In this document: piece after piece, positions 24,853 to 32,024 of the stretch
How the letters are laid out: each line of letters begins with the position of its first letter
Position numbering within the stretch: position 1 is the stretch's first letter
Origin: JANOYC01 sp031428675
GTDB taxonomy: Bacteria > Actinomycetota > Actinomycetes > Actinomycetales > Microbacteriaceae
Direction: 5' to 3'
Assembly: GCA_031428675.1 (NCBI GenBank)
Contig: JANOYC010000023.1
Span: 1 to 53,343 of the forward strand
DNA length: 53,343 nt
Translations under genes and position numbers: made by a program
The notes under the pieces: generated by a model
Told to the model about the DNA's origin: nothing
The model's database searches: none
The model's input: only the letters and a program-made list of their open reading frames with translations

Positions 24853-24858
24853 ATTCTA
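24853..24858 (-). promoter_or_regulatory. -10 box (TAGAAT) for the riboswitch transcript
   Basis: TAGAAT lies just upstream of the riboswitch, with GTGACG 18 bases further upstream as a possible -35. The predicted start falls at the base of the aptamer stem P1. Confidence 0.55.
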
Positions 24859-24912
24859 GCCAAGGGCGAGTCGGAGCGTCACCGCGAACGCATCCGAAGC
24901 CGCAAATACCGA

Positions 24913-25590
24913 CTAAATCGCGTGCTTGCGGAGCCAAACGACGGGGTCGATCGGGGTCTCTCCGCCAGCGAGGATCCCGAAATGGAGGTGCGGACCGGTG
25001 CTCTGGCCGCTACTGCCGACAAGGCCGACGATGTCGCCCGGCGCCACTTCATCGCCCGGGCGTACAGACAGGGAACCGAACTTCATGTGGGCATAGACGC
25101 TGCTGACCAGCTTGCCGTCAATGACGTGATCAATGACCGCATATACGCCGAGTTCTCCGGACGGGTTGCCCACCTCGCGCACGACTCCGGCGGCGATCGC
25201 CTGAATCGGGGTTCCGGCTCCAGGGTTGAAGTCGGCACCGCGGTGATCGCTCGAGCACATGGCGCATGGCGCGACGCGATATCCGAAGCCCGTGGAGATC
25301 CGTGCGGTCGAGCCGACGGGCCATAACACTGCGGCGGAGACCGTGAAGTCATCACGGTCGACGCTCGTCACAGCGAGCGCGTCGTTTTTGAGCGATTGGC
25401 CCTCAACCTTGACGGTCTCGGTAGGCACTTCGGCGCCGGTGGCTGGCAACGAGTACGTGAACGTCATGAGCGCCACGACGCCAGCGGCAATCAGGGCTGT
25501 GCGGCGGGGGCTGAGGTGAAGGAAGCCAGCAAGACGTACATCGCGGTTATTGCGAGGACGGACCTGGGCAGAATTGGATCTATGGGGCAT
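24913..25590 (-). CDS. M23 (LytM) family peptidase, membrane-anchored or exported
   Basis: 225 residues from ATG 25590. A hydrophobic segment (about 30-50, TALIAAGVVALMTFTYSLPA) after a basic start is a signal anchor or signal peptide. The M23 domain covers about 95-225: SSDHRGADFNPG supplies the first zinc ligands (His, Asp), SVYAHM the next, and GPHLHFGIL the HxH pair. All ligands are present, so it should be an active glycyl or D,L-endopeptidase on peptidoglycan or a related peptide. It lies downstream of nothing on its strand except the long upstream spacer, and is divergent from the sugar transferase. The start codon choice is uncertain; the frame is open to 25653. Confidence 0.9.
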   Translation of the reverse strand: MPHRSNSAQVRPRNNRDVRLAGFLHLSPRRTALIAAGVVALMTFTYSLPATGAEVPTETVKVEGQSLKNDALAVTSVDRDDFTVSAAVLWPVGSTARISTGFGYRVAPCAMCSSDHRGADFNPGAGTPIQAIAAGVVREVGNPSGELGVYAVIDHVIDGKLVSSVYAHMKFGSLSVRPGDEVAPGDIVGLVGSSGQSTGPHLHFGILAGGETPIDPVVWLRKHAI

Positions 25591-25690
25591 GGAGCATTTC
25601 TGTTCGGCTTGCACGGGTTCGGCGCCGACGTTGGCACACTCGCACGTCGACACGGACTAGGGACTCGCGCTTCGTTGCGCAGAGGATGCG

Positions 25691-25860
25691 TCCGTCACAA
25701 CGTTCCGACGTTACCCATCCGTTATCAAGTGTGACGGATTTTCTTCCGAAAGTCATCTAATTCACGCATGTCGCCGAAATTTGTTGACACATCTACGATC
25801 ACGGCCCTGATTGTTAACGTTTTGTCACATCCTGGTGGCATGTCACCGGCAGACGTTACC
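25691..25860. promoter_or_regulatory. Repeat-rich control region between M23 peptidase and sugar transferase
   Basis: TCCGTCACA (25691-25699) and TGTGACGGA (25730-25738) form a 9-bp inverted repeat around a smaller AACGT/ACGTT palindrome (25699-25712). GACGTTACC occurs twice (25707-25715, 25852-25860) and further GTCACA/GTCACC half-sites occur at 25824 and 25842. TTGACA at 25783-25788 is a possible -35. No open frame fits. The density suggests binding sites for one or more regulators. Confidence 0.45.
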
Positions 25861-25887
25861 GTGATTGGTACCCCGATGAAGGACCAT

Positions 25888-27354
25888 ATGTCTGTCGCGC
25901 TGCGCCGCCCTGCCCAGCGATCACTTCAGCACAGTCACACCGAATCCGCCTCGTGGCAGGCGCGCTTCGGGTTTCGACTGATACTCGCTGACGCCGTGAT
26001 CGTTCTTTTTGCTGCATTCTTTCCGACGTCGCTGTTCGACCTCGGTCCGAAGGGTTACCTCGCGTCCGCGATCGTCGGCCTCGGCTGGCTCGCTGCCCTC
26101 GGCGTATTCGGCTCCCGCTCTAGACGCGTCATCGGAAGCGGAGCTGCAGAGTTCCGCCTGGTGCTTCAGGCATCATTTACGACCTTCGGCGTGCTCGCTA
26201 TCGCGGCATATCTGCTCGACGTCATGCTCGCGCGGGGATACTTTTTTGTGACGCTCCCGGTCGGGATCGTCGCACTACTTCTCAGTCGCCTGGCGTGGCG
26301 CACGTGGTTACGCTCGCAGCGCGCCATGGGCAGATACTCCTCGCGTGTCGTACTCGTGGGCTCCGCATCGTCGGTGGCGCACATCGCGCGTCAACTCATC
26401 CGGTCGCCTCAATCCGGGTATCAGGTGATGGGGGTCTGCCTCACGCCCGGCGACCCAGAACAACTGGATATCGACGGCGAGCTCGGCCTCGACATCCGCG
26501 TTATCGGCACACACGATCGGGTTCTCGAGGCCGTTGAAGCCAGTGGTGCCGACACCGTGATCGTCACGAGTTCCGACGACCTATCGGCCGATCGGATTCG
26601 ACGGCTGAGCTGGCAGCTGGAGCCAGGTCGGCAACATCTCATTGTCGCACCGAGCCTCACCGACATCGGCGGGCCGCGCATCCACACTCGTCCTGTTGCC
26701 GGTCTGCCCCTTATCCACGTCGAGACACCGCGTTACGAGGGCCGCAAGCACTACGCGAAACGCACCTTCGACGTCGTCACCTCTTCGCTGATCATCGCAG
26801 CCCTCGCTCCGGTGCTCGCTTTCATCGCGATCGCGGTTCGGCTCAGCACGCCTGGACCGATCTTCTTCGTACAGCACCGCGTCGGGCTGAACGGTGAACT
26901 GTTCCGCATGCTTAAGTTCCGCTCGATGATCCCCGACGCCGAGAAGGTTCTCGCGACACTTGAACAGGAGTCCGGTTCTCGCGATGCCGGCAATTCAGTG
27001 CTGTTCAAGATGAAGGACGACCCGCGGGTGACCCCCATCGGCAAATTCCTGCGGCGCTACAGTCTCGACGAACTCCCCCAGTTATTCAATGTGTTCTTCG
27101 GTAGCATGTCCCTCGTCGGCCCTCGACCGTCGCTCGAGCGTGAGGTCGACGCCTACGAACGGCACGTTCACCGTCGTTTCCTCGTAAAACCGGGAATCAC
27201 GGGTCTGTGGCAGGTCAGCGGCCGTTCCAACCTGTCGTGGGAGGAGAGCGTTCGACTCGACCTCTACTATGTCGAGAACTGGACGCTCACCGGCGACATC
27301 CTCATTCTGTGGAAGACAGCGCGAGCCGTGATCGCGAGTCAGGGCGCGTACTGA
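25888..27354 (+). CDS. Exopolysaccharide polyprenyl glycosylphosphotransferase
   Basis: 488 residues from ATG 25888 (AAGGA at 25879-25883); ATG 25876 and the frame back to 25768 are alternatives. Four N-terminal membrane helices (about 25-140) and a CoA-binding-like Rossmann region (about 150-275) precede a fifth helix and the bacterial sugar transferase domain. That domain shows KRTFDVVTSSLI, FRMLKFRSM, LRRYSLDELPQLFNV, MSLVGPRPSLERE and KPGITGLWQVSGRS, the hallmarks of WbaP/CpsE enzymes that load the first sugar phosphate onto undecaprenyl phosphate. No other capsule genes follow; it is convergent with a GNAT gene 6 bases away. Which sugar is used is not readable. Confidence 0.93.
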   Translation: MSVALRRPAQRSLQHSHTESASWQARFGFRLILADAVIVLFAAFFPTSLFDLGPKGYLASAIVGLGWLAALGVFGSRSRRVIGSGAAEFRLVLQASFTTFGVLAIAAYLLDVMLARGYFFVTLPVGIVALLLSRLAWRTWLRSQRAMGRYSSRVVLVGSASSVAHIARQLIRSPQSGYQVMGVCLTPGDPEQLDIDGELGLDIRVIGTHDRVLEAVEASGADTVIVTSSDDLSADRIRRLSWQLEPGRQHLIVAPSLTDIGGPRIHTRPVAGLPLIHVETPRYEGRKHYAKRTFDVVTSSLIIAALAPVLAFIAIAVRLSTPGPIFFVQHRVGLNGELFRMLKFRSMIPDAEKVLATLEQESGSRDAGNSVLFKMKDDPRVTPIGKFLRRYSLDELPQLFNVFFGSMSLVGPRPSLEREVDAYERHVHRRFLVKPGITGLWQVSGRSNLSWEESVRLDLYYVENWTLTGDILILWKTARAVIASQGAY

Positions 27355-27360
27355 GCGGTG

Positions 27361-27891
27361 CTACCTCTCGCCCGCGATCGCCGCGACAGGAGCGGCCAAG
27401 AGCGACACGGTAAACGCACCGCCCTTGGTCACTTGCGTGCCGACGGCGGCGAATCCGCGACGCTCGTGGAAGGCCATCGAACGCGGGTTCGGTGGATCGA
27501 GGTTGACCTCGCAGGTGACCTCCGCTCGGCCCGAAAGCGCCGCCTCACGAAAAACGCGGTCGTACAGTAGCGCCCCAACCCCGCTACTGCGTCGTGACGG
27601 AGCGACGACGACCCGGTCGACGTAGAGAAAATCACGGCCGAGACTCTCGGCGCGTTCAGAAAACCACACGTAGTTCTCGCTCGCGTAGTCAGCCCCCGGC
27701 GAGAACAACACGACAAAGCCGAGCAACTCGTCGTCGTCGAAGGCGGCGATGGTATGCGCACTCGATTCGAGCAACCGCGCGAATTCCGTGTGCGTCAGTT
27801 CGTTGACCGCCGGCACGGCGTCATTATTGAGATTCAGCATTGCCGGCACGTGCCGCGCATCTCCGGCGACAATCGAGCGCAGTTCGGGCAT
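27361..27891 (-). CDS. GNAT-family N-acetyltransferase
   Basis: 176 residues. The GNAT core has DFLYVDRVVVAPSRRSSGVG, i.e. strand 4 and the acetyl-CoA pyrophosphate-binding loop (RxxGxG variant RSSGVG), followed by ALLYDRVF and VNLDPPNPRSMAFHERRGF, the typical strand 5 and final helix. ATG 27891 is 6 bases after TAGCGT, so the TTG at 27897 is rejected. Substrate unknown; similar single-domain proteins are often annotated as acetyltransferases of amines or peptides. It is convergent with the sugar transferase. Confidence 0.9.
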   Translation of the reverse strand: MPELRSIVAGDARHVPAMLNLNNDAVPAVNELTHTEFARLLESSAHTIAAFDDDELLGFVVLFSPGADYASENYVWFSERAESLGRDFLYVDRVVVAPSRRSSGVGALLYDRVFREAALSGRAEVTCEVNLDPPNPRSMAFHERRGFAAVGTQVTKGGAFTVSLLAAPVAAIAGER

Positions 27892-27946
27892 GCTCAAACG
27901 CTAACCGACAGCTACCCCTGCAGACTCCCGCCTACTCGCGGGCAGG

Positions 27947-29014
27947 TCAGCCGACGACGGTCGCAGCACCAAGTCCGACGACGTACGTCACGCCCGCCGC
28001 GCCATACCCGATCCCGAGTTGTCGAAGGGCCCGCAATAGCGGCGGGCCGCCGGAAAGCAGGCCCACGATCGCGCCGGTGCCGAGCAAGGCGGCGCCGACA
28101 AGAACAGCCCCCGCCAGCAAAGCGGGCAGCCCCCCGAATCCGAACAAATACGGGATGAGCGGAACCACGGCGCCGGAGGCGAAGAAGAAGAAGCTGGAGA
28201 GCGCTGCCTGGGCGCCCGTGCCAACAGCCTCGTGGTCGACAGCGGGGAACGGTCCGCTGGAGTGCTCCCCCGGGTTGTTCAGCACCTCCGCGGCGCGCGC
28301 GGTTGCAGTTTCCTCATCCATCCCACGCGCGCGGTACACGAGCGACAATTCGTTCGCATCGACGTCGAGCAAGGGCAGCAGGTCCCGCGTGCCCGCGGAC
28401 GGCGTCGAGGCGGCGAGAAGTTCGCGCTGAGATCGCACCGACACGTATTCACCAGCCCCCATCGAGAGCGCACCGGCGAGAAGTCCCGCTATTCCGGTGG
28501 CCACCACGATCGAGGTCGGAACGCCGGTTGCGCCGATACCGGCGATGAGCGCCAGATTGCTCACCAACCCGTCATTCGCGCCGAAAACCGCAGCCCTGAA
28601 TGTTCCCGATAGCCGGTTGCGACCGCGGGCGGCAAGCCCGCGCACGACCTCACCGTGAATGTGCTCATCTGCTGCCATCGTGTCGGTGGCGTCGACGTCG
28701 GCTGCGTAGGGCGAGCGCGCCTCGGCGCGTTGCGCGAGCGCAAGCACGAATACTGATCCGAACTGCCGGGCCAGAGCGCCCAGTATGCGAGTGCGGAAAT
28801 CGCTCGCACGTCGCGGCGCTGCCGCGTCGCCGAGCAACCTCAACCAGTGCGCTTCGTGACGACCCTCGGCATTCGCGAGCGCAAGGAGGATCGCCCTTTC
28901 TTCGCCTTCGCGACGACGGGCCAGGTCACGGTAGACCGCCGCTTCTGCCCGTTCATTGGCGAGATATTTGCGCCAGCGCCTGATTTGTGCACGCGTCGGC
29001 TGAGTTCCGGTCAC
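27947..29014 (-). CDS. Ferritin-like domain fused to VIT1/CCC1-family Fe2+/Mn2+ transporter
   Basis: 355 residues. The first 140 residues are a four-helix rubrerythrin/ferritin-like domain with Glu-rich helices (LANERAEAAVYRDLARRREG, LANAEGRHEAHWLRLLGD). The rest is the VIT1/CCC1 transporter, with GTFRAAVFGANDGLVSNLAL, then SMGAGEYVSVRSQRELL and three further helices. Such fusions (MbfA-like) export iron or manganese, with the ferritin-like part sensing or oxidising the metal. The GTG start is 6 bases after CAGACT. It is an isolated gene downstream of a hypothetical on the same strand; a metal regulator site is not obvious. Confidence 0.93.
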   Translation of the reverse strand: MTGTQPTRAQIRRWRKYLANERAEAAVYRDLARRREGEERAILLALANAEGRHEAHWLRLLGDAAAPRRASDFRTRILGALARQFGSVFVLALAQRAEARSPYAADVDATDTMAADEHIHGEVVRGLAARGRNRLSGTFRAAVFGANDGLVSNLALIAGIGATGVPTSIVVATGIAGLLAGALSMGAGEYVSVRSQRELLAASTPSAGTRDLLPLLDVDANELSLVYRARGMDEETATARAAEVLNNPGEHSSGPFPAVDHEAVGTGAQAALSSFFFFASGAVVPLIPYLFGFGGLPALLAGAVLVGAALLGTGAIVGLLSGGPPLLRALRQLGIGYGAAGVTYVVGLGAATVVG

Positions 29015-29081
29015 CGTTCCAGTCTGTCAGGATCGCCAGCTGCGCCTGCGATCGCGCGCCGATGTCTCGATCCTGAGCCTG

Positions 29082-29660
29082 CTAGAACTCGAATCCGCCA
29101 AAGTCTCCGAAGCCGCCATCGCCGGAATCTCCGAAGGAGGAGCCTTCGTCTCCGCTGCCGCCGGAGTCGGAGGCATCCGCCTCGCCTTCGCCGGCCGTCG
29201 GTTCGCCCTCTGCGGGAAGAAACGCGTTGACGAGCGCTGAGCCGATGACGAAACCGGCCACGGTTCCGAGCATCGAGCCGCCGATCGTGCCCGCGATGCT
29301 CGCGCCGCCCCCACCGGTCGAACGTAGCGCGCGCTCGACCGTTCCTGGCTGTCGGAACTCGCTTCTGGTCGCAGAATGAGCAAGTGCCATCGGGTCGTTG
29401 CCGACCGGCCGCTCCCCCGCTGGCGCCTGAGCGCTGAGCTCGTTGAAAAGCAGATCCCGCTGACGAGGGGTCAGTCGCGAAAAGGCCTCGACGTGAACAC
29501 TCTCGATGGTCTCCGGTGGCGCGGTGCGCAGCAGATACCGATAGCGCTCAAGGGCGATGTCATCTTCGCTACGTCCGCCCACCGAGGTGCGCCTGTATTG
29601 CGGTTCGTGGGAATCCGGTGCCGCGTCGTCTCGCCCAAAAAGCCGATCCATCCACCGCAT
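29082..29660 (-). CDS. Hypothetical protein with Gly-rich acidic tail
   Basis: 192 residues from ATG 29660, preceded by GGAGGA at a suitable distance. The middle has a hydrophobic glycine-zipper-like segment GASIAGTIGGSMLGTVAGFV (about 125-150) and the end is extremely Gly/Ser/Asp-rich, finishing in repeated GDFGGF-like units. The N-terminal half, ALERYRYLLRTAPPETIESV and FSRLTPRQRDLLFNELS, recurs in actinobacterial proteins often mislabelled cation-transporting ATPase; no ATPase motif is present here. Function unknown. A Gly-zipper helix may insert in the membrane. Confidence 0.75.
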   Translation of the reverse strand: MRWMDRLFGRDDAAPDSHEPQYRRTSVGGRSEDDIALERYRYLLRTAPPETIESVHVEAFSRLTPRQRDLLFNELSAQAPAGERPVGNDPMALAHSATRSEFRQPGTVERALRSTGGGGASIAGTIGGSMLGTVAGFVIGSALVNAFLPAEGEPTAGEGEADASDSGGSGDEGSSFGDSGDGGFGDFGGFEF

Positions 29661-29805
29661 GTGTCTCGCTTCCTCCTTCGTCACCGCACGCGTCGCTACG
29701 TAGCCGGTGCAGCCTCCTACTCTGCACCCGCGACCTGTTAGCGCTCTGTGTCTTGACTATGCGCGACCGGAGCATCCGAGTGCAGTCCAGCTAACTCCGC
29801 CATTG

Positions 29806-30654
29806 TTACTCATTCCGGTCGACCGTGACGAAGTCGATGAGCTCCTCGACTCGCGCGAGGAGCACGGGCTCGAGGTCGGCATAGCTGCGCACGGTGGCGA
29901 GGATGCGCTGCCACGCATCGGCAATGTCAGCCTGATCCGCGTGCGGCCAGCCGAACGCGTCACAGATTCCGTGTTTCCACTCCGTTCCTCGGGCGATCAC
30001 GGGCCATCGCTCGACACCGAGTCGCGCAGGTTTCACCGATTGCCATACGTCGACGAACGGATGACCGACAACGAGCACGTCGCCTCGGTGCGGTCCGCGG
30101 GCAACGGCATCCGCGATCCTCGATTCCTTCGATCCGGGGACGAGATGGTCGACCAGAACTCCGACTCGACGATCTGGCCCAGGCCGGAAATCGTCCAGCA
30201 CGCGCTCGAGATCGTCGACACCCTCGAGGTATTCGACCACAACTCCGTCGACACGCAGATCGTGCCCCCACACACGCTCCACCAGCTCCGCGTCGTGGCG
30301 CCCTTCCACGAATATTCGACTGGCTCGCGCCACCCGCGCGCGGTGACCTTCCACCGCGATGGAGCCGGAAGCGCTCCGCTTGATCATTGGCGATTCTTGT
30401 GCAAGCTGCGGGTAGCGCAGGATGACGCTCTTTCCGTCAATCAGGAACCCGCCGCCCAGTGCGAATACGCGACGGCGACCCCGTCCATCATCAAGTTCGA
30501 CGTGCGCCGTGTCGACCCGCACGATCGCGCCGCAGAACTCTGACGCAGCGTCTTCAACGACCAGATTTCGCGATGCGTCGATCACGGGAATGGTCGGGCG
30601 CGGCGTGCGCCAGTTGCCTGCGAGAACGTCGTGTCCATAATCACCAAATGCCAC
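29806..30654 (-). CDS. DUF3097 family protein
   Basis: 282 residues. RASRIFVEGRHDAELVERVW begins a TOPRIM-like segment (the Glu of FVEGRHD and the Asp of VLVDHLVPGSKE are in the expected places), followed by GDVLVVGHPFVDVWQSVKP. The family is confined to Actinomycetota and uncharacterised; TOPRIM-like folds act on nucleic acids in primases, topoisomerases and OLD nucleases, so a nucleic-acid role is inferred. The GTG start is 6 bases after TAACGT (30661-30666). It is soluble and stands alone. Confidence 0.9.
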   Translation of the reverse strand: MAFGDYGHDVLAGNWRTPRPTIPVIDASRNLVVEDAASEFCGAIVRVDTAHVELDDGRGRRRVFALGGGFLIDGKSVILRYPQLAQESPMIKRSASGSIAVEGHRARVARASRIFVEGRHDAELVERVWGHDLRVDGVVVEYLEGVDDLERVLDDFRPGPDRRVGVLVDHLVPGSKESRIADAVARGPHRGDVLVVGHPFVDVWQSVKPARLGVERWPVIARGTEWKHGICDAFGWPHADQADIADAWQRILATVRSYADLEPVLLARVEELIDFVTVDRNE

Positions 30655-30739
30655 TCCACGACGTTATGCGCCTACGGAGCTAGCCGCCGAAAGCCATGCC
30701 GAAGGAAGCGTCACAACGTGCTCCGCGCCTCCGGGGTCC

Positions 30740-31333
30740 TCAAGGCCAGTTCGTCGTGAACAACTCGCGAACAGTGGGTGCGGAGTCGATCCGGGAGATG
30801 ACGCGGATGGCGTCGCCTGCCGCGACGACGCCCGTGTTGACGACTTTCAGGTATGCTCCGGTTCGGGCTTCGGCGGCGAAACGCTTGACCCAACCGCGTT
30901 CGTCTGCGCCGCCCACCCACCGGGCGAAGGTCTGGCACGGAGTACGAGGGCTCGTGACCTCAAGCACAACCCCGGTGGCCTCGTCACCTATGCGCCACCG
31001 CTCGCCGACACCTGCGTTCGAGATGTCGATGCCTGACGTGCGCAGATTCTCGCCGAACCACCCCGGGTGCAGAGTGCGGCCGAGTTGCTGCTGCCAGTAC
31101 TCTGCGTCTTCCTGGGCGTAGGCGTAAACCGCTTGAAGGAGGCCTCCGTGATATTTGCGATTGGCCTGGAGGTCGGCGTAGAGCCCGGTGCGTTTCACGC
31201 GCACGGCACCGCTCGACGCACGCTTGTCAATCGCGGTGGTTCCGACCGAACCGGAGTCGGGGTGTAGCGACGCAACGACGCACGCGGCGAGGAGACACCC
31301 CGCCGACGGAGCCGTGGCTGCGCCGTCTGTCAC
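30740..31333 (-). CDS. MOSC domain protein (YiiM-like)
   Basis: 197 residues from GTG 31333. The MOSC fold binds a sulfur- or molybdenum-linked cofactor; TSPRTPCQTFARWVGG carries the conserved cysteine, and AIDKRASSGAVRVKRTGLYA then DLQANRKYHGGLLQAVYAYA is the typical YiiM start. In E. coli YiiM such proteins reduce N-hydroxylated bases. The GTG overlaps the stop of a 57-residue membrane protein (GTGA), and the reading frame further upstream to 31831 runs through that gene and vanZ in another frame, so it is rejected. Confidence 0.9.
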   Translation of the reverse strand: MTDGAATAPSAGCLLAACVVASLHPDSGSVGTTAIDKRASSGAVRVKRTGLYADLQANRKYHGGLLQAVYAYAQEDAEYWQQQLGRTLHPGWFGENLRTSGIDISNAGVGERWRIGDEATGVVLEVTSPRTPCQTFARWVGGADERGWVKRFAAEARTGAYLKVVNTGVVAAGDAIRVISRIDSAPTVRELFTTNWP

Positions 31334-31503
31334 GCGTCGGTTCGCCCCAGAAGGTGGAAGGGGATTGCTATTGAAGCGGAAACTGCCGCGATTCCGCTGA
31401 AGAACACCAGGCCCGAAAATTGCGTGGTCTCGAACGCCAAGCCCATGAACACCATTCCAGCAACGAAGAGGCCGAGCGAGAAGACGAAGGCAACGATATG
31501 CAT
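31330..31503 (-). CDS. 57-residue two-helix membrane protein coupled to the MOSC gene
   Basis: A short frame from ATG 31503 to TGA 31330. It has two hydrophobic helices, about residues 3-23 (IVAFVFSLGLFVAGMVFMGL) and 30-52 (SGLVFFSGIAAVSASIAIPF), joined by a short polar turn, and ends HLLGRTDA. Support: a TACACT -10 box exactly 6 bases upstream (leaderless layout shared by many genes here), stop/start overlap GTGA with the MOSC gene, and no overlap with vanZ on the other side. It is too short for most callers. Function unknown. Confidence 0.72.
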   Translation of the reverse strand: MHIVAFVFSLGLFVAGMVFMGLAFETTQFSGLVFFSGIAAVSASIAIPFHLLGRTDA

Positions 31504-31509
31504 GCTGAA

Positions 31510-31515
31510 AGTGTA
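31510..31515 (-). promoter_or_regulatory. -10 box (TACACT) for the small membrane protein/MOSC operon
   Basis: TACACT on the minus strand, 6 bases before ATG 31503, overlapping no other gene. Confidence 0.55.
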
Positions 31516-31536
31516 CGTGCAGGGGCGAACCGCTGG

Positions 31537-31989
31537 TCAGCCGAGTCGCCGCCGATCTCGTCGCAAACGGGCCGCTTTCGGCCACGTGAACAGCTCCGCA
31601 CCGATCACTCCAACGATCGTTCCGGCGCTGTTCGACACGATGTCGCGAACGTCTGCCACTCGGGACGGGATGAAGTAGAACTGGGCGAGTTCGATCGCGC
31701 ACGATGCGGTGAAGCCGAACACGATGGCGATCCACCACTTGCGTCGCCCGAGCAACAGAACGAGAAACACCCCGACCGGAGCGAACATGAGCACGTTGGC
31801 AGCGAACTCGACCCCGCTGAAGGTAACCCACGATGTCAGGTCGAACCGCCGGAGGTAACGCAGCGCCCGCCAGACCAGCGCCGATGTTCCCGAATCATAC
31901 GGCGCGGGCCCGAGTGTGATCCATCCGACGAAGCCCAGATAGGCGAGCGTCACGAGGCTCAGAATCGGATGACGGAGAAACACCCGCAC
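31537..31989 (-). CDS. VanZ family membrane protein
   Basis: 150 residues. Four hydrophobic helices with the VanZ/RDD-like pattern: LVTLAYLGFVGWITLGPAPY, NVLMFAPVGVFLVLLLG with the conserved Asn (AANVLMFAPVG), SCAIELAQFYFIPSRVADVR then DIVSNSAGTIVGVIGA. The RxxDxxDxxxNxxG-like stretch ARVADVRDIVSNSAG is the family signature. VanZ relatives are linked to teicoplanin resistance in enterococci, but most chromosomal members have no known role. GTG start at 31989. Confidence 0.9.
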   Translation of the reverse strand: MRVFLRHPILSLVTLAYLGFVGWITLGPAPYDSGTSALVWRALRYLRRFDLTSWVTFSGVEFAANVLMFAPVGVFLVLLLGRRKWWIAIVFGFTASCAIELAQFYFIPSRVADVRDIVSNSAGTIVGVIGAELFTWPKAARLRRDRRRLG

Positions 31990-32024
31990 AGTCTGGCAGT
32001 ATCGCGCTTGGTGTCAGGTGTGGA

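Noticed and set aside
31334..31831. Long N-terminal extension of the MOSC frame
   Set aside because: It would run through the 57-residue gene and vanZ in another frame and is Arg/Ser/His-rich shadow sequence.
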